The notes: generated by a model not told the origin, from the letters alone. A DNA stretch of 64,000 nucleotides from Planomicrobium sp. CPCC 101079 (GCF_007859275.1 NZ_VOHC01000021.1:124001-188000); one strand, 5' to 3'. Counted from the first letter of the stretch, positions 18,293-29,086 are shown. Numbers and translations: made by a program.

Positions 18293-18954
18293 AAAACCGC
18301 CTCTTCTCCAGCTCTTTTTATGGACTGAAGCGCTTTAGCGCGGTTTTCTTTGCCATAAATGGCCGAACCGGCAACAAAGACAGTAGCACCGGCTTTCGCA
18401 CAAAGAACAATCGTTTCTTCATTAATGCCGCCATCGATTTGAATTTCAATCGATAAGCCTTGGTCCTTAACGATTTTAGCCAGCTGCTCAACTTTCGGAA
18501 TGACGGAATGGATGAACTTTTGTCCTCCAAATCCAGGATTGACGGTCATGAACAAAACCATGTCGATGTCTTCTAAAATGTGCTGGATGCTTTCGACAGG
18601 CGTATGTGGGTTCAGCACCACGCCCGGTTTAACGCCAAACGATCGAATCAACTGGATCGTACGGTGCAGATGCGGCGCCGCTTCTACATGTACAGTAATC
18701 CAATCAGCTCCAGCTTTCGCAAAATCCTCAATATACCGGTCCGGATCTTCAATCATCAAATGGACATCAAGCGGCAGCTTCGTCACTGGCCGCAATGCAT
18801 CCACAACAATCGGCCCCATCGTGATGTTCGGCACAAAACGGCCGTCCATGACATCGATATGAATCCAGTCTGCTCCTGCTTTTTCAACTTCCAGTACTTC
18901 TTCTCCTAACTTGGAAAAATCTGCTGCTAATATAGACGGTGCGATTTTAATCAT
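18289..18954 (-). CDS. rpe: Ribulose-phosphate 3-epimerase
   Basis: This 221-residue TIM-barrel enzyme interconverts ribulose 5-phosphate and xylulose 5-phosphate in the pentose phosphate pathway. Motifs are IAPSILAADFSKLGEE, HIDVMDGRFVPN (metal and catalytic Asp), DVHLMIEDP, MTVNPGFGGQKF and IQIDGGIN with the second catalytic Asp. The ATG overlaps the rsgA end by eight bases, a conserved neighbour pair in Firmicutes. Confidence 0.97.
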   Translation of the reverse strand: MIKIAPSILAADFSKLGEEVLEVEKAGADWIHIDVMDGRFVPNITMGPIVVDALRPVTKLPLDVHLMIEDPDRYIEDFAKAGADWITVHVEAAPHLHRTIQLIRSFGVKPGVVLNPHTPVESIQHILEDIDMVLFMTVNPGFGGQKFIHSVIPKVEQLAKIVKDQGLSIEIQIDGGINEETIVLCAKAGATVFVAGSAIYGKENRAKALQSIKRAGEEAVL

Positions 18955-19843
18955 TCGGATACCTCGGCTTTCGCGTCATAATTTCTTCCAAAAATTTCAA
19001 GTAGTGTTTATACCGGTAAGCTGGGATTTCATTAGCTTCTACAGCAGCTTTTATGGCGCATTTCGGTTCGTTTAAATGCAGGCATTCCCTGAATTTGCAC
19101 TTGCCTGAGCGCTCAGCGAATTCCGGAAAACAGTCGGAAAGCTCTTCTTTTTCGACTGTTTCAAAATCAAATGAACTGAACCCCGGCGTATCAGCCAACA
19201 ACCCATTGTTCACTTTAATTAGCTCAACGTGGCGGGTTGTATGCTTACCCCGGTTCAGTGCTTGTGAAATATCATCCGTTTTTAGCTCCAGCGAAGGCAA
19301 AATGGTATTCAAAAGCGTCGATTTCCCGACCCCTGACTGCCCGGCCAAAACACTCGTTTTCCCTTCCAGAACTGGCATCAGCCGCTGTGCTAGTTCTGGA
19401 TCCCCTTTGAACGTCGGGATGACCTCGTAGCCGATTTTTTCGTAATCTGCTACATACTTTTGCAATCGTTCCTTTTCCTCTTCTGTCAGCAAGTCCATTT
19501 TGGTCAGGCAAATTACAGGTTTTATGAAATGAGATTCAATCGCAGTCAAAAACCGGTCGAGCAATAGCGGATGAAAATCCGGCTGTTTTGCTGAAAACAC
19601 AAGAATGGCTTGGTCAATATTTGAAATTGGCGGGCGCACAAGTTCATTTTTCCGTTCATGAACTACCGTGATAGTTCCTTCTAAATCGTTATCCGCTTCA
19701 TAATCTACAAAATCCCCGACCAGCGGCGAAATCTGCCGGTTCCGGAATACACCCCGTCCCCTGCATTGAATATAGCGTTTTTCATCTTGATCCTGGACAT
19801 AGTAAAATCCGCTTAATGCTTTTCTAATTTGACCTTTCGGCAT
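18947..19843 (-). CDS. rsgA: Small ribosomal subunit biogenesis GTPase RsgA
   Basis: This 298-residue circularly permuted GTPase checks late 30S maturation. An N-terminal OB-fold is followed by G4 (LTKMDLL) before G1 (GQSGVGKSTLLN) and G3 (DTPGFSSF), the diagnostic permutation. A C-terminal zinc knuckle has Cys, Cys, His and Cys in CKFRECLHLNEPKC. ATG follows AAAAGGAG. It lies between prkC and rpe, and in Bacillus it is a known target of the PrkC kinase. Confidence 0.97.
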   Translation of the reverse strand: MPKGQIRKALSGFYYVQDQDEKRYIQCRGRGVFRNRQISPLVGDFVDYEADNDLEGTITVVHERKNELVRPPISNIDQAILVFSAKQPDFHPLLLDRFLTAIESHFIKPVICLTKMDLLTEEEKERLQKYVADYEKIGYEVIPTFKGDPELAQRLMPVLEGKTSVLAGQSGVGKSTLLNTILPSLELKTDDISQALNRGKHTTRHVELIKVNNGLLADTPGFSSFDFETVEKEELSDCFPEFAERSGKCKFRECLHLNEPKCAIKAAVEANEIPAYRYKHYLKFLEEIMTRKPRYPND

Positions 19844-19881
19844 GCTTTCACTCCTTTTATAATCACGTTAACTGGCATTTA

Positions 19882-21867
19882 TCACTCTACACTGTCGTAC
19901 GGAATAGTCTCTTCTAGGATTACAGTAGAATTTCGGAAAATCCGGTAAACGGCGTTTTCACCTTCTGCTATCTGCAATTCGATTTCCCTTGTTTCGGTTT
20001 CGGTAATCGTGAATTCTTCGACGGGTTCTGCCATAGTATCGTCCTGATCCTGGATGTAAATCTGCACCGTCTGCTCTTCACTATCCGCTTCTGCATCATA
20101 TGGAATTTCAATGGATTTGATATACGTTTTCAACGGCAATGCCGCTCTCCCGGAAGACAAGGTCACTTCAATGGTGCTGCCGGCTTCGAGTTGCTCACTT
20201 CCTGCAGGACTTTGTGCAATCACCGTACCTGCTTCCGCGCTGTCTGAGGACGATTCCCCGACGATTCGAATATTAAAACCGGATGAGCGGGCATATTGAT
20301 TAAGATCCTCTTCTGTATAGCCGGTCAAGTCTTCTACTTCCCTCATATCTTTACCTTTGCTGACGGTGAACTCGATTTCAGTTTCACTTATGACGATTTC
20401 AGCTCCGGCTCTTGGTGTCTGTTCTAAAATGGTGCCCACGGGTTCATCAGAAAATTCTTCCGTCCGCTCAATTGATTGGAAATTCTGTTCTTCTAATAGC
20501 TCTGCTGTTTCATCAATCATTTCGCCTACATAATCGTCCAACTCAACTGTCTCTTTCCCTTTGCTGACAAAAAGCTGGATTTCCGATTCCCGGTCGCGCA
20601 TTTTCTCAGCTTCAGGTATCGTCCGGATAACATCCCCTTCTTCGATTTCTTCCGAAAAAGCTTCAGTTTCTTCTCCTAAAACAAAGCCCGCAGCTGTCAG
20701 TTCTTCAATTGCCTCTGTCCGCTCCATTCCGGAAACATCTGGAACCGCCGCTTGCCTTGGCCCAAATAATCCAGGAAACGCCAGGGCAACAACAAGGCCA
20801 GAAATAAGCAAAAATCCTAGAATAGCTAGCAGCCATGGCCACTTTTTCTTTTTATCTTTATTTTTACTTTTATTTTTTTCTTCCTTGGCTGGAACCGGCC
20901 TTGGTTTATCAGCAGAGTTGGCTGTGAAAGGAATGACTGTTTTGGTGTCTTCCGCATTTCCATAGGCAGCTGCATTTTTGATGACGGGCATAGCCCGCGT
21001 TTCATCTTGGTCTTCCGGAACTTTAAATTTCGGTTCATTCAATCGGTCCGGCAATAATACCGTCGATAAATCTGCTTCCATTTCGTCGGCGGACTGGTAA
21101 CGGTACTGCATTTTTTTCGCAGTAGCTTTCAGCACAACATTTTCCACACTCTGCGGGAGGGTTGGTACAATTTCCCGAAGAGACGGAGTTTCCGTCTGTA
21201 GATGCTTTAAGGCAATGGAAACCGCTGATTCGCCGGAAAAAGGCAATTTTCCGGTCAATAATTCGTACATGACTATTCCAAGCGAATAAATGTCCGATTT
21301 CTTGTTTGCGGTGCCTCCGCGCGCCTGTTCCGGAGACAAATAATGCACTGTACCAAGCACGGAATTGGTTTGGGTATACGAAGTCGCACTTAACGCCATG
21401 GCAATTCCAAAATCACTGATTTTCACATTGCCAGCTTCATCCATCAGGATATTCTGCGGTTTGATGTCACGATGTACAATTTGGTTATGATGAGCGTGTG
21501 CCAAGGCTGAAGTCAATTGTTTCATAATCTCAACCGCCCGTTCAGGCGCTACCGGTGAGTGTTCGATTATGTATTCTTTCAATGTTTTTCCCGGTACATA
21601 TTCCATTACCAGATAATGAAGAGAGCCGTCTTCACCTACATCAAAAATATTGACGATATTCGGATGGGCGAGACTTGTCGTTGAGAGCGCTTCCCTTTGA
21701 AACCGCCGCCGAAGCTCTTCTTCATTTGAAAAATCGTATCGCAGAATTTTAATCGCGATATCACGGTCCAAAATCATATCGTGCGCCAAGTAGACGTTAG
21801 ACATTCCGCCGCCGCCGATCAATTCCATAACCTTATAGCGGCCGTTAATTCTTTTGCCGATCAACAT
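19882..21867 (-). CDS. prkC: Serine/threonine kinase PrkC with PASTA repeats
   Basis: This 661-residue membrane kinase senses cell-wall fragments. The kinase domain spans about residues 12-270: GGGGMSNVY loop, AIKIL lysine, catalytic HRDIKPQN, DFGIA and the SPEQARG activation segment. A lysine-rich juxtamembrane stretch and one transmembrane helix (WPWLLAILGFLLISGLVVAL, near 350-370) come next. Three extracellular PASTA repeats follow (starting at AVPDVSG, ELDDYVG and EVEDLTG), then a C-terminal beta-rich tail. ATG follows GAGGAGGTG. It is co-transcribed with its phosphatase prpC, two bases upstream. Confidence 0.97.
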   Translation of the reverse strand: MLIGKRINGRYKVMELIGGGGMSNVYLAHDMILDRDIAIKILRYDFSNEEELRRRFQREALSTTSLAHPNIVNIFDVGEDGSLHYLVMEYVPGKTLKEYIIEHSPVAPERAVEIMKQLTSALAHAHHNQIVHRDIKPQNILMDEAGNVKISDFGIAMALSATSYTQTNSVLGTVHYLSPEQARGGTANKKSDIYSLGIVMYELLTGKLPFSGESAVSIALKHLQTETPSLREIVPTLPQSVENVVLKATAKKMQYRYQSADEMEADLSTVLLPDRLNEPKFKVPEDQDETRAMPVIKNAAAYGNAEDTKTVIPFTANSADKPRPVPAKEEKNKSKNKDKKKKWPWLLAILGFLLISGLVVALAFPGLFGPRQAAVPDVSGMERTEAIEELTAAGFVLGEETEAFSEEIEEGDVIRTIPEAEKMRDRESEIQLFVSKGKETVELDDYVGEMIDETAELLEEQNFQSIERTEEFSDEPVGTILEQTPRAGAEIVISETEIEFTVSKGKDMREVEDLTGYTEEDLNQYARSSGFNIRIVGESSSDSAEAGTVIAQSPAGSEQLEAGSTIEVTLSSGRAALPLKTYIKSIEIPYDAEADSEEQTVQIYIQDQDDTMAEPVEEFTITETETREIELQIAEGENAVYRIFRNSTVILEETIPYDSVE

Positions 21868-21869
21868 GG

Positions 21870-22619
21870 CTACACCTCCTCAACCTGTGAGGATAAAAGA
21901 ACAAACGAAATATTGTCTTCTCCTCCAAGATGATTTGCAAGTTTGACCAGCTCTTCACCTTTTTTGGAAAGCGGCATTGACGAACAGACAATGGTGGCAA
22001 TATCGTTTTTTGTGATTTTATTGCTCAGTCCGTCGGAACAAATCAATAAATACAACGGCGGAGTTAATGTGAAGTGCAGGAATTCGCCTTCGATGCCTGG
22101 TTCTGTTCCAAGCGCTTTGACGATCCAATTTTTCTTCGGGTGATCTTCCGCTTCTTCTTCACTGATTTCGCCGTTATCGACCAGCACATTCACATACGAA
22201 TGGTCCCGGGTCAGTTGCGCGACGGTTTCGTCAATCACATAAGCCCGGCTATCGCCAATATGGCACATGACGCAATCGGTATTATCAACAAGCGCAGCGA
22301 TTAAGGTCGTACCCATGCCTTTGCAGGCCGGGTGTTTCCTGGCATAATCATACACTTCCTTATTGATGGTTTGCACATGATGGGAAAGCCATTCTTTTTT
22401 ACTTTCAATAGAAGAAAAAGCTTCCGCCTTTTCCTCCAAAAAATGAGCACTTAATGAACTGACGGTCATCTCGCTCGCTACATCTCCAGCATTATGTCCG
22501 CCCATTCCATCAGCGACCAAGACCAAAAGTAAACCTTCCGGCCTTTTCAGGACTGCCACGCGGTCTTCGTTGATTTCCCGCTTCTTCCCGGTATCAGTTT
22601 CTACTACATACTGAAACAA
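21870..22619 (-). CDS. prpC: PP2C-family protein phosphatase PrpC
   Basis: This approximately 249-residue metal-dependent Ser/Thr phosphatase removes phosphate from PrkC and its substrates. PPM motifs are REINEDR (first metal Asp region), LVADGMGGHNAGDVAS, GTTLIAALV, HIGDSRAYV, TRDHSYV, LLICSDGLSN and GGEDNISFV. TTG at 22619 is chosen because GGGGTG lies at suitable distance and the product starts MFQYVVETDTGK like other PrpCs; a TTG at 22634 lacks a ribosome site. It sits directly before prkC, the standard kinase-phosphatase pair. Confidence 0.94.
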   Translation of the reverse strand: MFQYVVETDTGKKREINEDRVAVLKRPEGLLLVLVADGMGGHNAGDVASEMTVSSLSAHFLEEKAEAFSSIESKKEWLSHHVQTINKEVYDYARKHPACKGMGTTLIAALVDNTDCVMCHIGDSRAYVIDETVAQLTRDHSYVNVLVDNGEISEEEAEDHPKKNWIVKALGTEPGIEGEFLHFTLTPPLYLLICSDGLSNKITKNDIATIVCSSMPLSKKGEELVKLANHLGGEDNISFVLLSSQVEEV

Positions 22620-22663
22620 CTTCTCACACCCCAATTCTGTTCTTTAGCTGCCGTTTGCTCTGT

Positions 22664-24001
22664 TTATGCTTTTTTGCGGAATGCGGCAATAAAAAAGCCA
22701 TCGCTTCCGAAATCCTGCGGGAAAATCTGCACAAATCCAGTGTTTTTCTTGCCCAGCGCTTCCGGTAATGAGACTTGGATTTTCTCCATTTCCGGATGTT
22801 CTTTCAAAAAGCGTTCTGCCGTCCCTCTGTTTTCCACTGCATCCACGGTGCAAGTGCTATAAACGACAATTCCGTCTTTTTTCAGTAATTGCGCAGCTTG
22901 ATCAAGCAGTGCGTATTGGATTTCCTGAAGGCGCGCGAAATCTTCTTCCTTCTTTGTGTATTTGATATCCGGTTTTCGTTTGATGACGCCTAGGCCGCTG
23001 CATGGTGCATCTACCAAAATCCGATCAAACTGCTCCATGCCGAAACGCTCAGTGCTTTCTTTGCTGTCGCCGGCTGCTGTCTCAATAATGGTATGGCCAA
23101 GACGGGCCGCTGTTTCGTCGATCAGTTTAACTTTATGTTCGTGAAGGTCCATCGCAAACAGCGAACCTTGGTTGTTCATCTTTTCGGCAATATGCGTTGT
23201 TTTGCCGCCTGGAGCGGCACACATGTCCAGCACTTTCATGCCCGGTTTTAGTTGAAGCCCGTAAACAGGCAGCATGGAGCTCTCGTCCTGAATAGTGATA
23301 AAACCTTTTTCAAAAGTTGCAGTCCGAGCCGGTTGGCCATTTGTCACAACGAGGCATTCAGGAACTAAATTGCTGGGCGTTGCTTCAAGGCCTTCTGACT
23401 CGAGCATTTCGATCACTTCTTCAACCGTTGCTTTGACGGTATTGACGCGTACGGTCTGAGCTGGAATTTTGTTGTTTTCCAGCGCCATTTCACGCGCTTT
23501 TTCCATGCCGAACTGTTCAGACCAGCGTCTGATCATCCATGCGGGATGGCTCGTCTCAATAGAAATTTTTTCAATTGGATCGCTGATCGTGTTAAACGAC
23601 CGGACGCCGTTGCGCTGGATGGACCGGAGAACACCATTGACAACGGAGGCGACTCCCCCATGTCCGCGGCGTTTCGCAATTTCGACCGCTTCGTGCACAA
23701 CTGCATGAGATGGGATCCGGTCCAAATAGACGATTTGGTAAAGCGATAAGCGAAGCAAAGTTTTTACCCATGGTTCAATTTTGCCTTTCAAATACGGCTC
23801 CAAATAAAAATCGAGCGTCATTTGATGCTGCAATGTGCCATAAGTGATCTCTGTCAGCAAGCCTTTGTTCTTGTCCGCAATGCCATAGCTTTGAATGGTT
23901 TGGTTCAAGAGAAGGTTGCTGTATGCCTGCTTGTTTTCAACAGCCCACAGGATAGAAAATGCTGCATCCCGTACATTGCCTTGAAGTTTTTTGTTTTTCA
24001 T
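22664..24001 (-). CDS. rsmB: 16S rRNA (cytosine-967-C5)-methyltransferase RsmB
   Basis: This 445-residue enzyme methylates C967 of 16S rRNA. An N-terminal NusB-like RNA-binding domain (about residues 5-140) is followed by the SAM-binding fold: [14 protein letters not shown] near 258, [15 protein letters not shown] with one catalytic cysteine, and YSTCTV with the second. ATG overlaps the fmt stop by four bases with AGGAGAT upstream. Gene order def-fmt-rsmB-prpC is conserved. Confidence 0.97.
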   Translation of the reverse strand: MKNKKLQGNVRDAAFSILWAVENKQAYSNLLLNQTIQSYGIADKNKGLLTEITYGTLQHQMTLDFYLEPYLKGKIEPWVKTLLRLSLYQIVYLDRIPSHAVVHEAVEIAKRRGHGGVASVVNGVLRSIQRNGVRSFNTISDPIEKISIETSHPAWMIRRWSEQFGMEKAREMALENNKIPAQTVRVNTVKATVEEVIEMLESEGLEATPSNLVPECLVVTNGQPARTATFEKGFITIQDESSMLPVYGLQLKPGMKVLDMCAAPGGKTTHIAEKMNNQGSLFAMDLHEHKVKLIDETAARLGHTIIETAAGDSKESTERFGMEQFDRILVDAPCSGLGVIKRKPDIKYTKKEEDFARLQEIQYALLDQAAQLLKKDGIVVYSTCTVDAVENRGTAERFLKEHPEMEKIQVSLPEALGKKNTGFVQIFPQDFGSDGFFIAAFRKKA

Positions 24002-24930
24002 TCGAAGTAATCTCCTGCCTGGATTTTAGGTCCTTTTAAATAATCTTTCGCCGCCATGCGTTTTTTTCCGGCTGGCTGCAATTCTGTAATCGCCAGTACA
24101 CCGTCGCCCGTCTGAACCAAAATGGCGTCATCCGCCAATTCGAGCACTTCGCCTGGTTTCCCGTTTTTGCTGGTTGAACGTTCTTCCGCCCACCAAATTT
24201 TTATATTTGCTTCATTATATACGGTATATGCAACAGGCCAAGGATGAAGGCCTCGCACTTGGTTGTATATGGCATATGCCGACTTGGACCAATCTATGCG
24301 TTCTTGTTCCCGCGAGATGTTGCGGGCATACGTTACCAGCTCTTCGTCTTGCGGAATCCGATCGTTTGTGCCGGCAATGATGGAAGGCAGTGTCGCTTTT
24401 AGCAAGTCTGTTCCTGCAGCGCTCAGTTTCTCGAACATGCTTCCGGTATGGTCCTGTTTCTCGATTGGCACAGCCGTTTGGGAAATGATGTCTCCGGCAT
24501 CCAAACGGTCGACCATGTACATGATTGTGACGCCGGTTTCTTGTTTTCCATCGATGATGGCTTGGTGGATCGGTGCGCCGCCGCGGTATGCAGGAAGCAG
24601 CGAAGCATGGACGTTTATCGCCCCGAGCTTCGGTGCTTCGAGCAATGCAGTCGGCAAAATCTGGCCAAAAGCCGCAGTGATGACCAAGTCCGGCTCCATA
24701 TCGAGCACCACTTGCAATTCATCTGCATTTTTCAGCTTTTCAGGCTGATAAACCGGCAAGCCAAGGCGAATTGCCTCTTCTTTTACCGGTGTCGGCGTCA
24801 GCACTTTTTTGCGGCCGACCGGGCGATCCGGTTGGGTTACAACTGAAATTACTTCATAGCCTTCTTCGACGAGCATGCGCAAAATCGGTGCTGAAAAGGC
24901 TGGAGTTCCCATAAAGACGATTTTCGTCAA
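23998..24930 (-). CDS. fmt: Methionyl-tRNA formyltransferase
   Basis: This 310-residue enzyme formylates initiator Met-tRNA with 10-formyl-tetrahydrofolate. It opens with [15 protein letters not shown]; the formyl-transfer site includes [16 protein letters not shown] with the catalytic Asn and His, and [19 protein letters not shown]-terminal OB-like tRNA-binding domain contains [15 protein letters not shown] at 24930 overlaps the def stop (TTGA), with GAGGAG upstream. It works together with Def, encoded just before it. Confidence 0.97.
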   Translation of the reverse strand: MTKIVFMGTPAFSAPILRMLVEEGYEVISVVTQPDRPVGRKKVLTPTPVKEEAIRLGLPVYQPEKLKNADELQVVLDMEPDLVITAAFGQILPTALLEAPKLGAINVHASLLPAYRGGAPIHQAIIDGKQETGVTIMYMVDRLDAGDIISQTAVPIEKQDHTGSMFEKLSAAGTDLLKATLPSIIAGTNDRIPQDEELVTYARNISREQERIDWSKSAYAIYNQVRGLHPWPVAYTVYNEANIKIWWAEERSTSKNGKPGEVLELADDAILVQTGDGVLAITELQPAGKKRMAAKDYLKGPKIQAGDYFE

Positions 24931-25451
24931 ACCTGCTCCTCCTCTTCGGCGCGTGCTTGTGCTTCAGCCTCTGCGATCATGGCATCCAGTTCTTCCTGCG
25001 TTACGTACTTGGTGATTTTACTTGTAAATAATACGCCATCCAAGTGATCCATTTCATGCAAAATAGCCCGTGCTTCGTAGCCTTCAGCTTCCAGCTCATA
25101 CCAAGATCCATCGCGTTCTTGCGCTTTGATTTTCACATGGTCATGGCGCTCGACTTCCCCGAAAATTCCCGGGAAGCTCAAGCATCCCTCAACATCTGTA
25201 TCCAACCCTTCATATAAAACCAATTCCGGATTGATCATTTCAATCGGTTCTTGCCCTTCCCCGAAATCGACGATTGCTACACGGATCGCTTTTCCAACTT
25301 GAGGTGCTGCGATGCCGACACCATCATTAGCTATCATGGTGTCGTGCATATCGTCCAATAATGCCCCTAACTTTTTATCAAATTTAGTAACTGTTTCACA
25401 TTTTTGTTCCAATACTGCATTCGGGTGTTTCACTATATCTAGAATTGCCAT
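24927..25451 (-). CDS. def: Peptide deformylase
   Basis: This 174-residue metalloenzyme removes the formyl group from new proteins. All three family motifs are present: [10 protein letters not shown] near 44-53, EGCLSFPG with the metal cysteine, and HEMDHLDG with the two metal histidines and catalytic Glu. It is a type 1-like form with an acidic, alanine-rich C-terminal tail. ATG follows GGGGATT. It is 18 bases after priA and overlaps fmt. Confidence 0.97.
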   Translation of the reverse strand: MAILDIVKHPNAVLEQKCETVTKFDKKLGALLDDMHDTMIANDGVGIAAPQVGKAIRVAIVDFGEGQEPIEMINPELVLYEGLDTDVEGCLSFPGIFGEVERHDHVKIKAQERDGSWYELEAEGYEARAILHEMDHLDGVLFTSKITKYVTQEELDAMIAEAEAQARAEEEEQV

Positions 25452-25469
25452 TGTTAATCCCCATTTCTT

Positions 25470-27866
25470 TTACATCACTGAAGTCGGATTCATATCAATC
25501 GACAAAGTGGCGCCTTTTTTGATCCATTCTGTTCGATAAATTTTAATCAATTGTTGCATGACTTCAGCAAGTTTCGGTTCTTTTTTGTATTTTATCAGAC
25601 ATTGATAGCGATATCTATTGTTCACACGGGCAATAAGCGAGGCGGATGGCCCGATGATCAAGGTGCTTGAAGACAACTGGCTCGTCAAATAACGCACTGT
25701 TTGTTCCGCATAGCCAGCGACGGTCATTAAATCTTCGTGCGTAAACTGAATGTTAACCACATAATAATACGGCGGGTAGCCGCTAGCTCTGCGCATCGCC
25801 ATTTCCTGTTCGTAGAACGGTTCGTATAATTGATCTTTCGCAAGCGTGATGGCGTAGTGCTCCGGCGTATACGACTGGACATAGACACTGCCCGGCAATT
25901 TGTCACGTCCCGCGCGCCCGCTGACTTGCGTCAGCAATTGATAGGTTTTTTCGGCGGCACGGAAATCCGGCAAATGCAACGTTGTATCCGCCGACAACAC
26001 ACCCACTAATGTAATGTTTGGAAAATCAAGCCCCTTGGCGATCATCTGGGTGCCGAGTAAAATATCGGCTTTCCCTTCCCCGAAAGCGGTCAGAATTTTT
26101 TCGTGCGCACCTTTATTACGGGTTGTGTCGACATCCATGCGAAGCACGCGGGCACCAGGGACCACTTTTGCCAATTCTTCTTCGACTTTTTGTGTACCTG
26201 TCCCAAAGAAACGAATATGCTCACTCGTACATTCCGGGCATGTGTGCGGCACAGGCTCATCATAGCCGCAATAATGGCATTTCATCAATTCGCTCGAGCG
26301 GTGATACGTAAGGGAGATGTCACAATTCGGGCATTGCATGACCGTGCCGCAGTCGCGGCATAAAACAAATGAAGAATATCCGCGCTTGTTCAGGAACAGC
26401 ACAACTTGCTCTTTTCGTTCAAGTCGTTCGCGGATGGCATCTGCCAACTGTACAGAAAACATCGACCGGTTGCCCCTTCTCAGCTCTTCCCTCATATCGA
26501 CGATTTCGACTGTCGGAAGCGGCTGGTTTTTTGCCCGCTGCTCGAGCACAAGCAGCTCATAAACGCCTTTTTGCGCACGGGCGTAAGATTCCAGAGACGG
26601 GGTCGCACTGCCTAAAAGGACCGGGCAATTGTGGTATTCGCTGCGCCAGATTGCCATATCCCGTGCATGATAGCGCGGCGAATCGTCTTGTTTATAGCTT
26701 GATTCGTGTTCTTCATCCAAAATGATCAAGCCCAAGTTTTCAAAAGGCGCGAAAATGGCCGATCTTGCTCCGACCACCACTTTCACTTCGTGGCGCTGGA
26801 TCTTTCGCCATTCGTCGTATTTTTCTCCAGCAGACAAGCCGCTGTGGAGGACCGCCACCATATCCCCGAACCGTTCTTTAAAGCGGACGGTCATTTGTGG
26901 TGTCAACGAAATTTCCGGCACCAGCATGATGGCTTCTTTTCCTTCTTTCAACACTTGGTCGATTGTCTGCAAGTATATTTCCGTTTTCCCGCTTCCAGTG
27001 ATGCCATGGAGCAAGAACGTTTTTGTTTGGTTGAGAGATGCCTCAATCGCATCGAAGGCCGTTTGCTGGGCGTCCGTTAATTGCAAAGAACCTTTTTTCT
27101 CAATGGCAGATAAAAGGCTCGGGTCCCGGTAAGATTCCATATTAGATATTTCTGCCAAACCTTTTTCCACTAGACTATAGACAGTCGGCAATGTAACGCC
27201 GGCTTCTTTTTGAAGCAGGGATGCCTCAATTGCACGTCCTGCATTTTTTTTGAAGAACGCTAATAGTTTAAGTTGCTGCTTGGCATTGGCGCGTACAGCG
27301 ACCCCTTCTAGCTTTTCAAGCGAATCTGTTATATGGACCATTTTCACTTTTTTAACGGCGGTTTGCTGGGAAATATCCGTATCGGCGACAATCGTGCCGT
27401 TTGCCATTTCTTTTTTTAACAGAGCGTACAGCTCGACCGCTTCCTGGTCCCGTAAAAACGGTTTGTCTTTAAAATGGGGCCGCAGCAGTTCCGGCAATTC
27501 TTCAAGAGGCGCATTCAGTACGAAGCGTTTTTCGTATTTCGCGCGAAGAGCAGCCGGAATCATCACTTTTAAAGCGTCAATTTCAAAACAGACGGTTTGT
27601 TCCTTCATCCATTTTGCCATTTCGAGCATTTCCTTATTCAATACCGGCACGACATCCATCAATTCATGGACCGGTTTTAGGCGGGCTGGATCAAATTCCG
27701 ATGCTTCTTTTAAATGCGTAATAAACCCAAGCACTTTGCGGTTGCCAAACGGTACTTTGACACGCATGCCGGGTTCCGCCAATACTTCCAGATGTTTCGG
27801 GATTGCATAGTCAAATGGCCGGTCAATAGGGTGGGCTGCAACATCGACAATGACTTCAGCGATCAT
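25470..27866 (-). CDS. priA: Primosomal protein N' (replication restart helicase PriA)
   Basis: This 798-residue helicase rebuilds replication forks away from oriC. An N-terminal 3'BD-type domain (EVIVDVAAHPIDRPFDYAIP) is followed by the helicase core with GITGSGKTEIYLQ, LDEEHESSYKQ and GSATPSLES. A cysteine cluster binds zinc (CRDCGTVMQCPNC, CHYCG, CPEC), and the C-terminal lobe has GTQMIAKGLDFPN and QVSGRAGRD. The ATG at 27866, with AAGGGAAG upstream, overlaps coaBC by 11 bases; the open frame further upstream is not needed. Confidence 0.97.
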   Translation of the reverse strand: MIAEVIVDVAAHPIDRPFDYAIPKHLEVLAEPGMRVKVPFGNRKVLGFITHLKEASEFDPARLKPVHELMDVVPVLNKEMLEMAKWMKEQTVCFEIDALKVMIPAALRAKYEKRFVLNAPLEELPELLRPHFKDKPFLRDQEAVELYALLKKEMANGTIVADTDISQQTAVKKVKMVHITDSLEKLEGVAVRANAKQQLKLLAFFKKNAGRAIEASLLQKEAGVTLPTVYSLVEKGLAEISNMESYRDPSLLSAIEKKGSLQLTDAQQTAFDAIEASLNQTKTFLLHGITGSGKTEIYLQTIDQVLKEGKEAIMLVPEISLTPQMTVRFKERFGDMVAVLHSGLSAGEKYDEWRKIQRHEVKVVVGARSAIFAPFENLGLIILDEEHESSYKQDDSPRYHARDMAIWRSEYHNCPVLLGSATPSLESYARAQKGVYELLVLEQRAKNQPLPTVEIVDMREELRRGNRSMFSVQLADAIRERLERKEQVVLFLNKRGYSSFVLCRDCGTVMQCPNCDISLTYHRSSELMKCHYCGYDEPVPHTCPECTSEHIRFFGTGTQKVEEELAKVVPGARVLRMDVDTTRNKGAHEKILTAFGEGKADILLGTQMIAKGLDFPNITLVGVLSADTTLHLPDFRAAEKTYQLLTQVSGRAGRDKLPGSVYVQSYTPEHYAITLAKDQLYEPFYEQEMAMRRASGYPPYYYVVNIQFTHEDLMTVAGYAEQTVRYLTSQLSSSTLIIGPSASLIARVNNRYRYQCLIKYKKEPKLAEVMQQLIKIYRTEWIKKGATLSIDMNPTSVM

Positions 27867-29061
27867 GCAAAGCTTCCCTTTCGACAATCAGTTCAAGCAA
27901 GCGGCGTGCCAATTCATCTTTCGGCATCATCTCAAATGAATATTGAAACTCGCCTTTGCCGAAGACAGTGACGCGGTTGGTGTCCGACTCAAATCCGGCT
28001 TGCGCTTCGCTGACATCATTGGCGATAATATAGTCGGTGTTTTTACGATTCAGTTTGTCTTTTGCATAATGGGCAACGTCGTTCGTTTCTGCCGCAAAAC
28101 CAATAAGCAGTTGATGTGTTTTTTCCTGCCCCAATGTCTGCAGGATATCGACTGTCCGCTCAAGTTCAATTACTGATCCGCCTTCTTTTTTCTTCATTTT
28201 CTGCGGTTCGACTGTAATCGGCCGATAATCGGCCACTGCCGCTGTTTTTATCACCACATCCGATGTGGCATATTCCGCTTTTACCGCATTCAGCATTTCT
28301 TCCGCGCTTTCGATAGAAATTCGCCGGACGCCGCTTGGCACCGGCAATGAAACCGGACCACTGATCAAAACAGTTTCAGCTCCCATTTCTGCAGCTGCCT
28401 GAGCCATTGCATAGCCCATTTTGCCGCTGGAGAAATTCGTTAAAAAGCGCACCGGGTCGATGCGTTCACGCGTCGGCCCTGCCGTTACTATTACTTTCTT
28501 CCCCGCTAATACTTTGGGGCGCGAGAAATAATCCGCGACAAGCGCCGTGATTTTTTCCGGTTCTTCCAAACGCCCTTTCCCAACGTAACCACACGCCAAA
28601 AAACCTTCGGATGGTTCAATGAACCGGATGCCGTCTTCATGCAAACGCTGGATGTTGCGCTTTACTGCCGGATGGTCATACATATGGACGTTCATCGCTG
28701 GAGCAATCCAAATTGGCGCAGTGGCAGCAAGCAGCGTTGTTGTCACCATATCGTCCCCGATGCCGTTTGCCAATTTGCCGATTACATTGGCCGTTGCCGG
28801 TGCGACAATTACAAGGTCCGCCCAGTCCGCCAAGTCGATATGGGCAATAACAGAAGAGTCTTTTTCATCGAACGTATCATAGTAAACGTCGTTTTTCGAC
28901 ATCACTTGAAACGATAGCGGCTGGACAAAATTTGTCGCTGACTGGGTCATGATCACTTTGACGGCAGCTCCTGCCTGAGACAGTTTGCTGACAAGCGCAA
29001 CCGCTTTGTAAACGGCGATTCCTCCGCTTACACACAATAGAATTTTACGATTCGCCAACAA
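27856..29061 (-). CDS. coaBC: Bifunctional phosphopantothenoylcysteine decarboxylase / phosphopantothenate-cysteine ligase
   Basis: This approximately 401-residue CoA enzyme joins cysteine to 4'-phosphopantothenate and then decarboxylates it. The N-terminal flavoprotein CoaC half has CVSGGIAVYKAV and APAMNVHMYDHPAVK. The C-terminal CoaB half has VIVTAGPTRERIDPVRFLTN, SSGKMG and KLNRKNTDYIIANDV. TTG at 29061 (TTG-TTG) is used, giving MLANRKILLCV as in Bacillus, with AAAGGGTG upstream. Earlier in-frame starts lack family similarity. Confidence 0.95.
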   Translation of the reverse strand: MLANRKILLCVSGGIAVYKAVALVSKLSQAGAAVKVIMTQSATNFVQPLSFQVMSKNDVYYDTFDEKDSSVIAHIDLADWADLVIVAPATANVIGKLANGIGDDMVTTTLLAATAPIWIAPAMNVHMYDHPAVKRNIQRLHEDGIRFIEPSEGFLACGYVGKGRLEEPEKITALVADYFSRPKVLAGKKVIVTAGPTRERIDPVRFLTNFSSGKMGYAMAQAAAEMGAETVLISGPVSLPVPSGVRRISIESAEEMLNAVKAEYATSDVVIKTAAVADYRPITVEPQKMKKKEGGSVIELERTVDILQTLGQEKTHQLLIGFAAETNDVAHYAKDKLNRKNTDYIIANDVSEAQAGFESDTNRVTVFGKGEFQYSFEMMPKDELARRLLELIVEREALHDR

Positions 29062-29086
29062 CCTAAACACCCTTTCTAAACAACAA